A DNA stretch of 64,000 nucleotides from Corella eumyota (GCA_963082875.1 OY720098.1:12090001-12154000); one strand, 5' to 3'; positions 1 to 13,090 are shown, numbered from the stretch's first letter. The notes: generated from the letters alone by a model not told the origin. Program-made: numbers and translations.

Positions 1-169
1 TAAACAAAACCGAAATTAAAACAAAGCTAATCACTGTAAATAACATTTTTTTAATGTTACGCAATATAGCATAGACCTAATCCACTGAAAAGGAAATGCA
101 TTTATATATCATTTGATTATAAACGTTGCATAACAACGCATTAATTGGTGACATTTTTTTCATGTTTAG

Positions 170-3100
170 ATGGGATTTGGAACATTTGTCGATAAAGTTA
201 TGATGCCATTTGCAAGTACAGTGCCTGAACAGTAAGTATTACTATATTGAAACAATCTTAGAGGATATTAATAAAAAAGCAACGGTAAGCAGCTTCTTAA
301 CAACAACTGGCAAGAGCAGCATACTTCTTTTACATGTATTGTTGGCTTTTTACATGTATATTTTTTACGTCAGAGGGTATTTTAAGCACACCAATTCTTG
401 TTAAAATCGTAATTTAGGCGTTTTTTTTAAATTAACGAAATTCAAACATTGCATATAATATACACTTTTAGAAATATCAACAAAACAACAAGGCTTACCA
501 TTTACCAACTATCCCACAATAGCACAGACGTTAAGAAAGTTGATTGAATATGTCCAAGTTTAAGTATTTCAGATATAAGAAGTGCAGTTACTAATCAGTT
601 AATATCAATATAAATACCTTATAAATAAACTATATTTAAATAGAATAAAATTTACAGGTCACAATATTTTTTAACATATATATACACTGTAACTACTATA
701 GTACTCAGTCAAAAATAAAAACACATACAAATGTTGTTAGCTAAGAACTTAAACAATCAATGATTACGTATCGAGCAATTTACGTCAGACAAAAAACTAT
801 AACAAAATCCCTTTAAGCAGGCATCTCTATGTTCATTTGTAATAATACTAAAGGCAGGCTACAAACTACTGTTAACAAGTTAACATGTAGTGTATACTAA
901 TTTCATAATACATTCTAATAGGCTTGAAAATCCATGCGCTAAAAATCAAAAGAACCCGGAATGCGCTCCGCCTTTTGGATTCAAACATCAACAGTCTATC
1001 TCCAGCAACTTGGACAACTTTCGAAGTAGTGTACAAAACACTAGTATTTCTGGAAACATTGATTCACCGGAGGGCGGATTTGACGCTCTAATGCAAATAG
1101 CTGTGTGTGGTGTAAGTTTTTCCTTACCATATTTACTGATTACATAAACGGCCTTCGAGATAACGAATTTTAATCGGCTTAATTAGACCCTACCTTAATT
1201 AGATTCCAGTTTTAATTTTTAAAACCGGTGCCTTGCTTGAGGATTTACTTACGATGTGTGGGTGCTATGTCTAGTGCAAATCCAATGCTGTTATAGTTAA
1301 AAATAAGCTACTTTAACAAGTTCAATGGATAATATTATTTTTATTTAGGATCAAATTGGTTGGAGAGAGGATTCTACACATCTGATTGTCTTTACAACTG
1401 ATGCCTCGTTCCACATGGCTCTCGATGGAAAACTAGCAGCAATTTTAGAAGCCAACGACATGAAATGTCATTTGCGAAGGGTAATAAATACAAAACTATT
1501 TTGAAAGCAAATTTGTTTTTCATTTTAATATGTTTTACATTCACCTATCAATACACAAAACTCAAAAAATATTTTGTAAGGGTGCTAATCCTTATCTTCC
1601 GGATGCAATTGTTTATGACAAGAGCCAAGAACAAGATTACCCATCTATAGGCCAGCTAAGGGCTGCGTTTAAAGACAACAAAATCCAGCCAATTTTTGCA
1701 GTTACAAAAGAAGTACGCGGTCTTTACGAGGTATGAATACCAGCTGTGTTTTGTGATTTTTTTTTTTTTGTGAAGGTATTTTTTAACCTTTAAATTTATC
1801 AAACTTTTTACTTATATTTTATATCAAAGAACAATTCCAAGATTAAAATAAAATTCATGCTTTTAAAAAAATAGGCTTTCTTAAAACATAATAAATATAT
1901 TTTTTTAGGGACTTAAAGATTTAATTCCAAACTCATTTGTTGATGAATTGGAGGCTGACTCAAGTAATATTATTGAGATTATTTCAACAGCCTACAACGT
2001 AAGCAATGTCAATTGGTTAGCCCCTTAATAGTACCTTATATAATAAACCTGAACTTTTTTTGGTTAGTCTGTATTAACTTGACGGATTCTTTCTTTGTTA
2101 GAGTGTCCTGTTATTATATACTTTTACCAATTTAAAAAAAACTATTATGACGAATTGTTATGCTCATGATGGTACAACATAAACATTTTTTAGCAACTAA
2201 AAGAAAAATTGGACATGTCTCTTGACGACAACAAACCAACTGAAATAGATTTAACTTATCGAGTACTGTGCCCGAGCAATCCTGACTGGATACCCAACAG
2301 TCTAAGCTGTGACCAGATTCGTATTGGCAGTGAGGTAAGCTACAGAGTACAATATTTCAAGTAGCAAGAATCATTTATAGCCTACATACATGGCTTTACC
2401 CTTTTATCGTATTTATTATAATAGGTTGTATATGAATTTACTGCAACAGCTATCAACTGCCCGGAAATAAAACCAACTGTTCCGCTTATATTTACTTCAA
2501 GTTCTCTTAGAGAGGAAGTCGCCATTTACTTCGGTATAGAATATATTGACAGACCTTTTAAATTTTATCGACTTTTATTGTTTCAAAAATACAATTTTAT
2601 AAATATAAACATATTTCTTTTACCTTTTAGAAATAATTTTTTTGTGAAATAACATTTTAGAAATTGTTTTATTCAATAAACATAGATTTCTTGTGCGAAT
2701 GTGATTGCTCCAGTACGCCAACCCCTAACAGCGCCAACTGCAGCACAAATGGCTCCCTCGTATGCGGAGTGTGTGACTGTAATATTGGACACGAGGGGGC
2801 GCGGTGTCAGTGTCAAAGAGATCAAGTCGAGGTGTCGCTCATGGAAAGTTGTAAAAAGCCAGGATCGGTCGACGTTTGCGAGTAATTAAATTTAACCACT
2901 AATTTATTTTGATTTTTTAAAGTTATGTCGACAAATTAAAAGATAATTAGTCAAGCGTAGTGTTATCACGTAAAAATATAGCAAAAGAATTTGTGACTAA
3001 GTGTGTAAGTTATACCACACCTTTGTATATAAATAAAAAAAAAAAAAACTTTCTAGCAATATCAAATACAAATCAATGTTTTTTTTTCAAAGGGGACAAG

Positions 3101-5721
3101 GCCAGTGCGAATGTGGGTCCTGTGTATGTAATGAAGGATACGGAAACTTTGCCCTTTCAGGGTCTGTAGACGATAAAGAATATTGCGAATGTAGTAATAA
3201 GGGTTGTTCAAATGCTGGCAACGGAGCGTTATGTGGTGGTGAGTTCTCCCATCTTTAAAAAGGATTGGTGTGACCGCATTTAATTTTAGAAACAAAGCAA
3301 CAGAATGTTACAATAACGGAAAAAACTATACACATTTATACCATTAAGGGCGGGGCACATTTATAATTAACTTTGTATGGCGTGACTTTAATTATTCAAT
3401 TTTCATTAACTTAGTTCAAAATGTTGATAGTTGAAAAAAAAACTTTAATAAATGTTAAGCGTTTCTTCTTTTATCAGTTGCATCGTTATTTGTTTTTATA
3501 TAAACATTTTTATGTACTTTTGTTTAAACCACATTTCTCTCTTTTTGTCTTAACCACAATTAAATGTATTACCCAACAAAGTTAGGCCACAGATTTTCCT
3601 TTGTTATTAAATCACAATAGAAGTAAAAAGTTTTATCTTTCTTATTTTTTTTAATTAAGGAAGCGACCAGGGCACTTGCGTGAACTGTGGGACGCCAGAA
3701 TGCCGTTGCAGAAATGGGTGGACAAATAACGAACAAGACGGGACATGTACTTGTCACGAAAATCTTTGCATGGCCCCAAACGACACCCAACTATGCAGTG
3801 GAGAAGGGGTTTGCGAATGTCACACCTGTGCGTGTTACAACGACTCGGTATATTATTATACTTGCATTTATTTTGATGTGGTTACACTTTAGCCTTAACT
3901 TATATTTACCATTATTACCTTTGTTATATATAATCTAAGAAAAGAATACACCTATAAAAACCTACTATTTCGTGTATATATTACACATAGTAAACTATAA
4001 TTATTTTAATTGATATAAACTGTATATGTAAAAGTTTTTATTTATTAAAAAATAAGGCATATTCAAAAATACCTTCAGGATATAAAATAAAAACAAATTT
4101 GAAATACCCCAAAAGTAAAAAAATATTAAATGCGTTTATTTTGGTTCCAATTTTTTTGCCAATTGGTGAAATTGTAACTTATGAGTCTTTATTGCTTTTA
4201 GACAATTTACAGCGGAAAATACTGTAATGAGTGCGTTAGTCCAAAATGTCGCCCTATTGTGGGGTGTACGGAACAAAATTACCAGGAATGTGCGTTCTGC
4301 ATCAACAAAGCTCATCAAAATCGTGAGGTAGTTATACAACTCGACTCCTAAAAAAATAGTTTTACCTATGCTTATACGACATTTGTAATCAGTATTACGA
4401 TGCTAAGTGGGGAATTAATTAGGGCACCTTTGTGTACAACAATCACAAAAAATTATGTGGTTCTGTAATTACAGTTGAACACACTCTTTAAGCCAAAATT
4501 TTTATTTGATTTAAGGTTGTATTGACTTGTTCTCTTTTTTAGACACAATTTGACAAAGTATGTCAAGAAGATTGTGTTGGCATCGATTACGCTACGACGG
4601 TTTCAATTACCAACTGTGGAAGTTGTGGAAACAACTGTCCTTCGGTGTGTAGTGATATTGATACGTAAGTACTTTGCTAAACACAAAAACATTTCGCTGG
4701 AATAAAATACAAAAAGATTAACGAATTATATATATAATTTGCAACTAAATTTTTAGTTTTAATAATACAATTTTTTAATAATTGTAGACTTAAGTATTGT
4801 TTAAGACGTTCCACAAACTGTCTAAGGAATTAATATTTTTTAAATGTTTAGAGATATATTTCCACCTGAAGACTGTTCTTCAAAAAGTTTAAGGGGTGAC
4901 TGCAGTATTTCGTACCAAGTTGTATGGAGAAAAACGACCAACAACTTTCAGCTGTTAGTTAAAACACTTGATCCCGAAACAGGTTAAGATAAATTTACGA
5001 AAGGCATCGCACAATTTCGAACCAAGTGTAAAAATGAAATTCTTGTTTAAACTTACATTATATATTTCTATTTTCAGATTGTGATAAAGGCACGAACCCC
5101 TTATTTATCGTGTTACCTATAGTGGCAGGTATTGTTTTGTTCGGCTTGATTGCGCTTATTGCTTGGAAGATATACCAAACCATGAGAGATAAGAGGGAGT
5201 GGTTAAGCTTTGAGAACGAGATGAAAAAATCAAAATGGACAAAGGTTTTACTTTAATTTATATGCGCTATAAAATTACTAAAGCACATACTTAATTAGTG
5301 CATGTCACTTAAAACAAGCAATTTAATAATTTATACTTTTGCCGAATAAAAAAAGTTTTCTTTGCACTAAACTTAAAAAAAATATTTTTTACCTTAAACA
5401 TTTGCAATAATAAACAGCTTAAATTAAATAAGGCAGCTGATTACAATTTTTGCATCGCAGGGACAAAATCCCATTTTTGAAAAACCGTTTTCAAGATTTG
5501 AAAATCCAACTTTTCAAGGCAACTAATTGATTAAAAGAGGTAAATAGCAATCAAATCGTGATACGATTACACTGGGAATTTTATTTTTTACGCGAATTAC
5601 TATGTTAAGCAAAAAAAATAGGCAAAGTGCAAAATGTTTTTTTCTTTAGGATATCAACCCAGTGTTTCAAAAACCCACTTCTAGATTTGAAAACCCGTCT
5701 TATGGCGGGGATGAACAATAA
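170..5721 (+). CDS. Integrin beta subunit, 3' part of gene (14 shared exons plus alternative last exons)
   Basis: Cell-surface adhesion receptor beta chain, pairing with an alpha chain at the plasma membrane. Exons by splice sites and phase: 170-231, 922-1111, 1349-1480, 1581-1730, 1909-1998, 2194-2334, 2425-2533, 2686-2881, 3093-3238, 3660-3847, 4202-4327, 4543-4664, 4852-4982, 5078-5244, then a last exon at 5461-5526 or 5650-5721. All phases join cleanly, giving about 650 residues before the tail. Visible in order: the end of the beta-I domain (GFGTFVDK, then [11 protein letters not shown] with its conserved Glu and DQIGWR), hybrid domain, four cysteine-rich integrin EGF modules ([14 protein letters not shown]), beta-tail domain, one membrane span (about 5110-5170) and the membrane-proximal tail ([16 protein letters not shown]). 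The 5' exons (signal peptide, PSI, MIDAS DxSxS) lie upstream of the window. The orthologue within the beta family cannot be named. Confidence 0.93.
5461..5526 (+). CDS. Integrin beta alternative last exon 1 (NPIF/NPTF tail)
   Basis: A good acceptor (gcatcgcag) is followed in phase 0 by 21 codons and TAA. It encodes the end of the cytoplasmic tail with two NPxF motifs, NPIF and NPTF, separated by EKPFSRFE. In integrins this position holds the talin- and kindlin-binding NPxY sites. No AATAAA is seen before the next exon, so this form probably reads through to the shared poly(A) signals downstream. Confidence 0.8.
   Translation, partial: GQNPIFEKPFSRFENPTFQGN
5650..5721 (+). CDS. Integrin beta alternative last exon 2 (NPVF/NPSY tail)
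   Basis: The acceptor (ttctttag) is followed in the same phase 0 by 23 codons and TAA. It encodes NPVF and NPSY around QKPTSRFE and ends GGDEQ. It is clearly a duplicate of the preceding exon (shared KPxSRFENP core) but has a tyrosine in the distal motif. Use requires skipping exon 5461-5526. Confidence 0.75.
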   Translation, partial: DINPVFQKPTSRFENPSYGGDEQ

Positions 5722-5802
5722 GTACAATTTTTTATTACGATAACAGCGTATATAGTAATGTTGTGTTCATTCAAAAACCTAAATTTATATTCCCTAAAAC
5801 AA

Positions 5803-5820
5803 AATAAAATTAAAAATAAA
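5803..5820 (+). terminator. Poly(A) signals of the integrin gene
   Basis: Two AATAAA hexamers (5803-5808, 5815-5820) lie about 80-100 bases after the stop of the second alternative last exon. Confidence 0.55.
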
Positions 5821-5826
5821 ATTCAA

Positions 5827-7568
5827 GTTATAATTTTTTTTGTATATATATTTTTGTGAACTGTCTTTTTTTACGTTGTATTTACTTATTTTTGTTTTTA
5901 TTTTTAAACGTTTTAAAAAAAATAACTGTTTTTATTGTCTCTTTTTTTTAATATAACTATATCATGTCTCTCGTATTTCGTTTAAGTTGTGCTTTGTAAT
6001 ATTATTGTGCAAATATAAGTTAAAAAAAAGAAGATGGAAATGCTTTTAGGTTGTTGCGTGGTTTATTAAAATTTCTTGTTTTATGTTTATTTATTGGGTT
6101 AGAATTTAAATTATTTCTATACAATAATGTAAAATATTTCTGAGCAAAAATTTAAATTGAGTTTATATTGTAAGACTTAGATTGATGTTTCGAAAAAAAT
6201 TGTTAAAATGGCGATTCCTTGACCAAGTTACACAATAGGTTGTTAATAATAAATTGTCCACGTCTTCATAAAAAACTTTTTTTTTATGCCAGTTAGATGA
6301 AAAGAGGTCACGTGATTAATAATAATTACGTGCAATTCTAAAAGGCATTGTATATGGATAAGAGTGTGTTGTAATGACAGTGCGAAAAATCTGGTTGGTC
6401 AGTCATTGACTTCGAACTTTGTTAAACTCGAATATTTTTTAGATCTTTGGTTTTTGAAAATTTTACAAAGCAGATTTTGTTTTAGTAAGTGACTTCAAAG
6501 TTCCAAAGACTGTTGTAACAATTGTTAGTAGAAATTTAATAAATTGTTATCATAAGATGGAGAAGTTTATTACATGCTGTTAAAATAAGACGGGAAATGC
6601 GTGGTTGAAAAGGTTTGATATACCGGGTTATGGCCTACTGTATTTTGATAAAAAAAGAGTTATGATAACAAACCTTTTAAACAAACAAAAAATTTAGATT
6701 TGCATCGTTTAATATTCTTTTACTAATAAATCGATGACTATAATAACTATACGTGATCATTCAAGTTATATTTAAATATAGGGTCACACTCTTTTGTAAA
6801 GCCACAAAGATAAAAAGATGACAGGGATGACTAACTCTGTGAAAATCTCAATAACCAATAGTGTGACGTTAAAAATTTTAAATAGGATCTCAGTTACGTA
6901 AAAATCAAATAAAATACAATAGCTTTCAAATTTTAACTTATCAAATTTTTTCTTTTAAATTGAGTTACATTAAGCAGTGAACGTTATTGCTGTTTAATTA
7001 AGTTTTGTTATAATGTAAGATTGCCTATGATGCGTGTTAACTAAAATGCTTTTTTATTTTAAATAGTTAATTATTAAAAGAAGGACACAAAAAAGTTGCC
7101 TACAGCTAGATGGTAGTTAGTCCGATAATGATTACTATTGTTTAAAAATTTTGTTTTAATTATTAGATTTTTTGTTTTAATAAAAATCAAAAGTCGACAT
7201 AAAGCAATTAAACTTAGAATATAAATTATTATGTCAAAAAAAATGTAAAAAAAATGTATTATGTCAAAAAAAATGTAAAATCAAATAATTATTTGATTAA
7301 ACTAAGGTCTAAAGGGTTACATTTTTAAATAATTTATTAAATAAATATAAATCAATTGGTATTATATTTAAAGATATTTTTTAAAATAATTAAATTATTT
7401 TAAACACTATTTTTTAATTAAAAAATTTAGTTTTGTAAGTTGAAATTCGGCGTTACAATTTGTTCCTTAGTGATTGTCTCTCACTTTTTTTAAGAAAAAA
7501 AATCCCTTTGTGTTTATTCCTTTGAAAAAACACAGCTAATTCTCTTTTTAATTTATAGCCTTTAAGGC
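5827..7568. other. Intergenic, AT-rich, no gene seen
   Basis: 3' trailer and intergenic DNA between the integrin gene and the ~765-bp repeat. No coding potential or RNA gene was recognised. A short doubled motif (tatgtcaaaaaaaatgtaa) occurs near 7230-7280. A shortened counterpart is at 40245-41108. Confidence 0.6.
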
Positions 7569-8332
7569 TACTTTATGTTTAAACAAAGTTGTATAAAGTC
7601 ACGTATGGAATTTGAAGATGGTTGAGATATAATATAGTGGGTTTAGAAAAAATTTTTGTAAATAAAGTCGGTTAAAAATATTTATATTTCCCGTATTGCC
7701 CCATGGTATTTGCCTACTTCTCTATAAAAATTAATCATATAATAAATATAAGTTTTTCTTAGATTTTAGACTTTAGTATATAGTAGTGTAAGAGCATTTG
7801 TTAATTTAGAGTTATTTAGCTTCAATCTACATTTTAATTTTAAGTATACTTAAGTTTTAAGACAACCGGTGTTGCTACACCTAATCTAAAACAAATAGAA
7901 TCGTATAAAAGTTTTAATAAAATGCAATACACAAAGAACTAGCCATTATTATAAGAGAGGCCGTGGTTAAACTTTAAAAGATAGCGATGTGTAAACAAAA
8001 CTTACAAGTAATAATTATTATTAATTATTGAAATAATTATTGATTGGGTTTAGTAGTGACCATGTATTACATATTTGTATTGAGTTTTAATAAGATTTTA
8101 TTAGGTTAGTATTCTTTTTATAATTTAAGCTTGTTAAAAAGCTTTAAAAACATACACAATACCTTTTTTTAACTAACAAAAGTCTTAAACAGTTTCATTC
8201 CACTTTTAAATGTGCCTACGGATGGTTATTAGATACAGGTAAAAAACATTAAGGTATAAGTAGAACAGCTCATTTTAAAATTTAATAAAATCGAAGGTAT
8301 TGACATACCTTTACAACTTATTTATTTAGAAT
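7569..8332. repeat. ~765-bp AT-rich repeat, copy 1
   Basis: Begins tactttatgtt and ends ttatttagaat. It matches 8341-9105 with few differences and recurs at 41109-41956, 59654-60229 (partial) and 60238-61001. It has no coding capacity. It always lies just upstream of an ST-A first exon, so it may simply be duplicated promoter-distal DNA. No terminal repeats or target duplications were identified. Confidence 0.85.
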
Positions 8333-8340
8333 TTTTTATT

Positions 8341-9105
8341 TACTTTATGTTAAAACAAAGTCGTATAAAGTCACGTATGGAATTTAAAGATGGTTAAATA
8401 TATAATATAGTGGGTTTAGAAAGAATTTTTATAAACAAAATCGGGTAAAAATATTTATATTTTCCGTATTGCCCCATGGTATTCGCCTACTTCTCTATAA
8501 AAATTAATCATATAATAAATATAAGTTTTTCTTAGATTTTAGACTTTAGTATATAGTAATGTAAGAGCATTTGTTAATTTAAAGTTATTTAGCTTCAATC
8601 TACATTTTAATTTTAAGTATACTTAAGTTTTAAGACAACCGGTGTTGCTACACCTAATCTAAAACAAATAGAATCGTATAAAAGTTTTAATAAAATGCAA
8701 TACACAAAGAACTAGCCATTATTATAAGAGAGGCCGTGGTTAAACTTTAAAATATAGCGATGTGTAAACAAAACTTACAAGTAATAATTATTATTAATTA
8801 TTGAAATAATTATTGATTGGGTTTAGTAGTGACCATGTATTACATATTTGTATTGAGTTTTAATAAGATTTTATTAGGTTAGTATTCTTTTTATAATTTA
8901 AGCTTGTTAAAAAGCTTTAAAAACATACACAATACCTTTTTTTAACTAACAAAAGTCTTAAACAGTTTCATTCCACTTTTAAATGTGCCTACGAATGGTT
9001 ATTAGATACAGGTAAAAAACATTAAAGTATAAGTAGAACAGCTCATTTTAAAATTTAATAAAATCGAAGGTATTGACATACCTTTACAACTTATTTATTT
9101 AGAAT
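8341..9105. repeat. ~765-bp AT-rich repeat, copy 2
   Basis: Second tandem copy, about 280 bases before the ST-A1 start codon. Near its end is a small hairpin (aaggtat-tgac-ataccttt). Confidence 0.85.
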
Positions 9106-9383
9106 AAGTATATACGTGTTTTTTAAACTAAAAGTCCTATATTAACGTAGTATACTGTGCTTAAAATAGATAGTTATTTTTAATTTGTTTTTCCTTAACA
9201 AGTAAAATAAAGTAAGTTTTTTTTTTATAGGTTCACATTAGATTTTATCGCTTTGCGGGAGCTTTTATTTTAAACATATTTATTTAGAAATTAACTACAG
9301 TTGTTCGGTGTTTTCCCAGCAGGTGAATAGGGTTTGGCTTTTTATTAGATTGCTATAAACTGCAAATTAATTTTACAAACAAA

Positions 9384-11354
9384 ATGCGCGGTCTTAATAA
9401 ATCTATGAAAGGCAACAAAAATGTCATTCTTCTTGGAATTATTTGGATTTTTGGAATAACTTCTGTTGCAAGTTATCTTAAAATATTTGATGCAACCAAA
9501 ATTTTGCCTACAAGAGTCGCGAAAAACGGGTTTGATAAAGGTAATTTATTAAATTTCAGGGCAATATTAAAAAATATAACAATACAAAAATAATAATTTC
9601 GTTAATTTGTTGGTTAAGTAACAAAAACAGTTTTATGTTTTTAATTTCAACAAATTATTTAAAAGACCTCCAAATTTAATTAAAGTTCATCGAATTATTT
9701 AAAAAAAAATTTAACCATGGTGAAATCTGCCGTTTTAGAATTAAGAACCAGAGAAAACATAATTGAGCAACCAAGAAATAAGTATTTGCATTTCCTTTCA
9801 CAAGAAGAACCTTATCACACCAGAATGGCTGGAATACAACAGCAGTGCTCAAACATGCAAGCACGCTCAAGAATTTTAATAAGAACTAAAACAATGAAAT
9901 ATAATGATAAAATAAAGACTGGGATGTGTGAAATTCCAAAGGTAATAATAGTTTATTTTATAAATCGTTTTAATTCTAAAACCCCTTTAAAAAGTTCCTG
10001 AATGTTTTTTAAAGCTTTTCACCGAAGAGTTTTTTTTTGTTTTTTTAGTAATAAACTTAAGGAAAGTTATTAGGGATATCTTTTTCCATGGGAATTTTCA
10101 TAGCAGTATTTAGATTTTAAATTTAAAATGAATTAACCGGACGACGTTATAATAACAAAAATTAGGCTAGGTAGTATTTTCTTAAACAAACAAACTGTAA
10201 AATTTATTTGTTGCATTTGTTTCAAGGTTGCAAGCACAAGTTGGCAAAAGCTTATGTTGAAATTGGGCGGTCACACCGACGAAGTAACAAAAACTATGGT
10301 AGATCATGGAACTATTGCAAACAAACATTTTGACCAGTACGTATTTTTAATTTATAAAAAAAAAAATTTTTTAATACTTTTAATAACAATAAAAAAAAAA
10401 TATTGTTGCTTTTTGTTTAATTTACATGTTTATAAATTACAGACTAAAAACCGACGAAGAAGCAAGAACAAAAATGAAAGAATATTTAACGTTCTTAGTA
10501 ACGCGTCACCCGTTTGAAAGATTGGTATCAGCACATCACGATAAATTTTCCGACAAAGATCCTTATGATTTTTATAGAATGGGAATTGGAAGACACATTG
10601 CTCGAAGTCAAGCTGTTTTTCACAAGCATGGCATAAATAACGCGTATGATTAGAAAAACCCAACTTTTAAAACATTATAAATTACAAATATAACAAACTT
10701 GCGATTTAAAAAAAAAAACTTTTACTACTAATAAAACTTTATTAATTTAATGATAAAATATTATTTTATTTACGTGGTTTTACTAGGGCAAAATTGACCG
10801 GAAATATCAACATTATCAAAAATTCGTCAGATTTTCTCAATTTAACAAAAGATCAAAAAGATGATGTTTTAAAGTATTCAGAAATCATAAGAACCGGAAA
10901 AATTTCTTTTTCACAGTTTATAAAGTAAGCTATCATATAGATAAACCTTTATAATCACCTTCATTAGAATCTAATAAAACATTGTTTTAACTTTTTCGTT
11001 GTTAGATACATTTTGAGTTTTAATACACCAGCAAAAGTAAACTCAATGGACATTCACTGGCGACCTCAAACTAATCTGTGCATGCCTTGTGCATTCAACT
11101 ACAGCTATGTGATTCGATTTGACAACTTAGCAATTGAATCAAACAGACTTATAGACTATTTACAAACTCATCATAATGCTTCTACGTCTGGAATAACACG
11201 ATTTCCTAAACGCATACCATCAGTAAAACAAAACTCAACAGTAAACGCATTTAAAGAAATATCCGAAAAAGATGTTGAATCTTTAAGAAAAATTTATTAT
11301 GATGATTTTCGCATCTTTGACTATGATCCTAACTTATACCAAGGACACACATAG
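9384..11354 (+). CDS. Carbohydrate sulfotransferase ST-A1 (CHST8-14/HNK-1ST family), complete
   Basis: Golgi type II enzyme predicted to transfer sulfate from PAPS to a glycan. The acceptor sugar cannot be told. Six exons: 9384-9540, 9739-9941, 10227-10336, 10443-10643, 10787-10924, 11006-11354; these sum to 1158 nt, i.e. 385 residues plus stop. Signal anchor at residues about 14-32 (VILLGIIWIFGITSVASYL). 5'-phosphosulfate-binding motif IPKVASTSW at 118-126, 3'-phosphate motif RHPFERLVS at 178-186, and the family C-terminal signature HWRPQTNLCMPC at 287-298. The ATG at 9717 lies in the intron; the true exon 2 acceptor is cgttttag, and only this matches phase 1 of exon 1. The length fits the family. 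A poly(A) signal follows at 11443. Confidence 0.88.
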
Positions 11355-11442
11355 CAAATAAGCATATTACTAAATTATATATTTAAAATTTCATAAACCT
11401 AAAATAGTACAGAAGTCTTCATATGCATACAATGTTTTTAAT

Positions 11443-11448
11443 AATAAA
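11443..11448 (+). terminator. Poly(A) signal of ST-A1
   Basis: AATAAA about 90 bases after the stop codon, in a stretch conserved downstream of the other A-type copies (24354-24359, 44193-44198, 53924-53929). Confidence 0.5.
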
Positions 11449-12052
11449 AGTAATTTTCAAAAGTTTATGCAAGAAAAATGCATGTAGTATTTAATAACCT
11501 AAACATATATGCACTTCTGCCTAAGCAATAGCTTCCATTTAACAACTATATAAGCAATAAGAGAATAAATGATAAAAGTGTCATTTTTTGAGTGTTGTTA
11601 CTTAATTACTTAATTTAAATGCGTTTTCTCTAAAGATTTTCCAGCCGTGGTCCAAAAAGTATATTTAATTTGTTTTATTTTCTTTTAATTGAAGACGTAA
11701 TAGCGGTGGTGTATTTGGCCTTTCTACAGATTTTAAACAGTTTTAATATCTAAAAAACGTTAACCTCATATGCATATATAATAAATTAGCAATATTTAAC
11801 CAAAGTTTAAAAATGGCTACCATGTCATTGAATTACTAACGTTAAAACGATAATATTTACAGCAATTTTTAAACAACTTAATTCAGAACATTTTTTTTTA
11901 ACTATACAACTAACAACTCCTCAAATTAAGTTCGGTTTTTGATTATTTAGTTCCGTTTGTATTTTTAAATTTAAATTCGTTTTGGTGTCTGCCATTCCAT
12001 ATAATTTTGTTTTATTGATTTTTTTTGAGAGATTTCTCTGTTAAAGATAACG

Positions 12053-12256
12053 ATGACACTATCAATTAATGATCTAGGAACAGAAGTTTTAAAAATGATT
12101 AAACCAAATAATGTTGGTAAAAAAACAAATAAAAATAAAATTCTAGAGGATACTGCAAAGAAAGTTAGTCACCCTGCAGAGAAAATCGTTTTACCTGAAT
12201 GCAATATAGGAAAAGGAGGGGGGAACGATAACGAAGCCCGCAAAAAAAAGAATTAA
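12053..12256 (+). pseudogene. Small unrecognised ORF in 3' flank, shortened copy
   Basis: Starts MTLSINDLGTEVLKMIKP, a lysine- and asparagine-rich sequence. Compared with the 115-codon copies at 25147 and 44987, the A-run near 12241 is one base shorter, so the frame ends at 68 codons. I do not recognise the family. A second open stretch (MALKHLHRRYYSYF...) follows in another frame, ahead of an AATAAA near 12615. It may be a dead retrocopy or a real short gene; the evidence is only its repeated preservation. Confidence 0.35.
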
Positions 12257-13061
12257 CCGAAAGAAAAATAAAAAGTAATTTGAAAGGAGCAAATCCGCTT
12301 ATTTCTATTATCAACAATGGGGCAGCCTTATACTGCAGGATGACATATTATATAGAAGATGGATTTCATTGTACAATCAATCCGAAACTTATCAATTAAT
12401 TGTTCCACGATCCCTTCAACAAGCTATCACACGTCTAAAATGGCGCTAAAACATCTGCACAGAAGGTACTACAGTTATTTTAGTAGGTCTGACGGGCTTA
12501 AACTGTTAAAAGCAAAAAGTTTTACTGTTGAAGATAAAAAGCCTGGTCTCAAAACAAACTAAAACGAAGAAAATGTATGACTAAGGCAATTTGGAGATAA
12601 GCCTTGTGGCCCAAATAAAGTAGTTAAACGTATTAACGATTGTAGGGGTTGATTAATTCGATTTATATTTATATAGTTATATTGGTTAGGTCAATTGGTT
12701 ATCGGTTATTAATTGTTTATTGTTGATTTGGGGTCACCACAGAAACTACCACAGTCTTCATTGCTTAAGTCTTATGATAAATCTAACTATTCGAAGATTA
12801 GTTATTTATTATTTTAAGTTGTTGGTTAAATATGGCATTAAAACAAATAAAAAATTTTAGCGTTTGTCTAAATTATAAGAATATGATGCAAGAAATTTAA
12901 TTGTTTCTCATATTGTATTTAACGTACTACGAAAGATATAACACGGGCATATACTTAATAATTATATAACAAACTAAGTTGAAAGGCTAATTCATAAGAC
13001 TACGTTTTTTCTAAAGTTAAAGTTACAATATAACAACTAACATAATAACGACAACTGTAGT

Positions 13062-13090
13062 TGTTCGTCTACTATAAGGGTAGACGAACA
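13062..13090. other. Perfect 11-bp hairpin in 3' flank
   Basis: TGTTCGTCTAC (13062-13072) and GTAGACGAACA (13080-13090) are exact inverted repeats with a 7-nt loop, next to a second small inverted repeat (acaact-gt-agttgt). It is present in all four flank blocks (near 26150, 46005, 55740). No function is known. Confidence 0.6.

Noticed and set aside
7230-7285. Short doubled motif tatgtcaaaaaaaatgtaa
   Set aside because: A local slippage duplication in AT-rich intergenic DNA, with no wider structure.
9717-9738. ATG start just before ST-A1 exon 2
   Set aside because: It lies in the intron ahead of the cgttttag acceptor, which alone fits the phase of exon 1. The signal anchor exon at 9384 gives the real start.
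10430-10663. Minus-strand 77-codon ORF recurring opposite sulfotransferase exon 4
   Set aside because: Shadow of exon 4 in each paralogue; it has no independent support.
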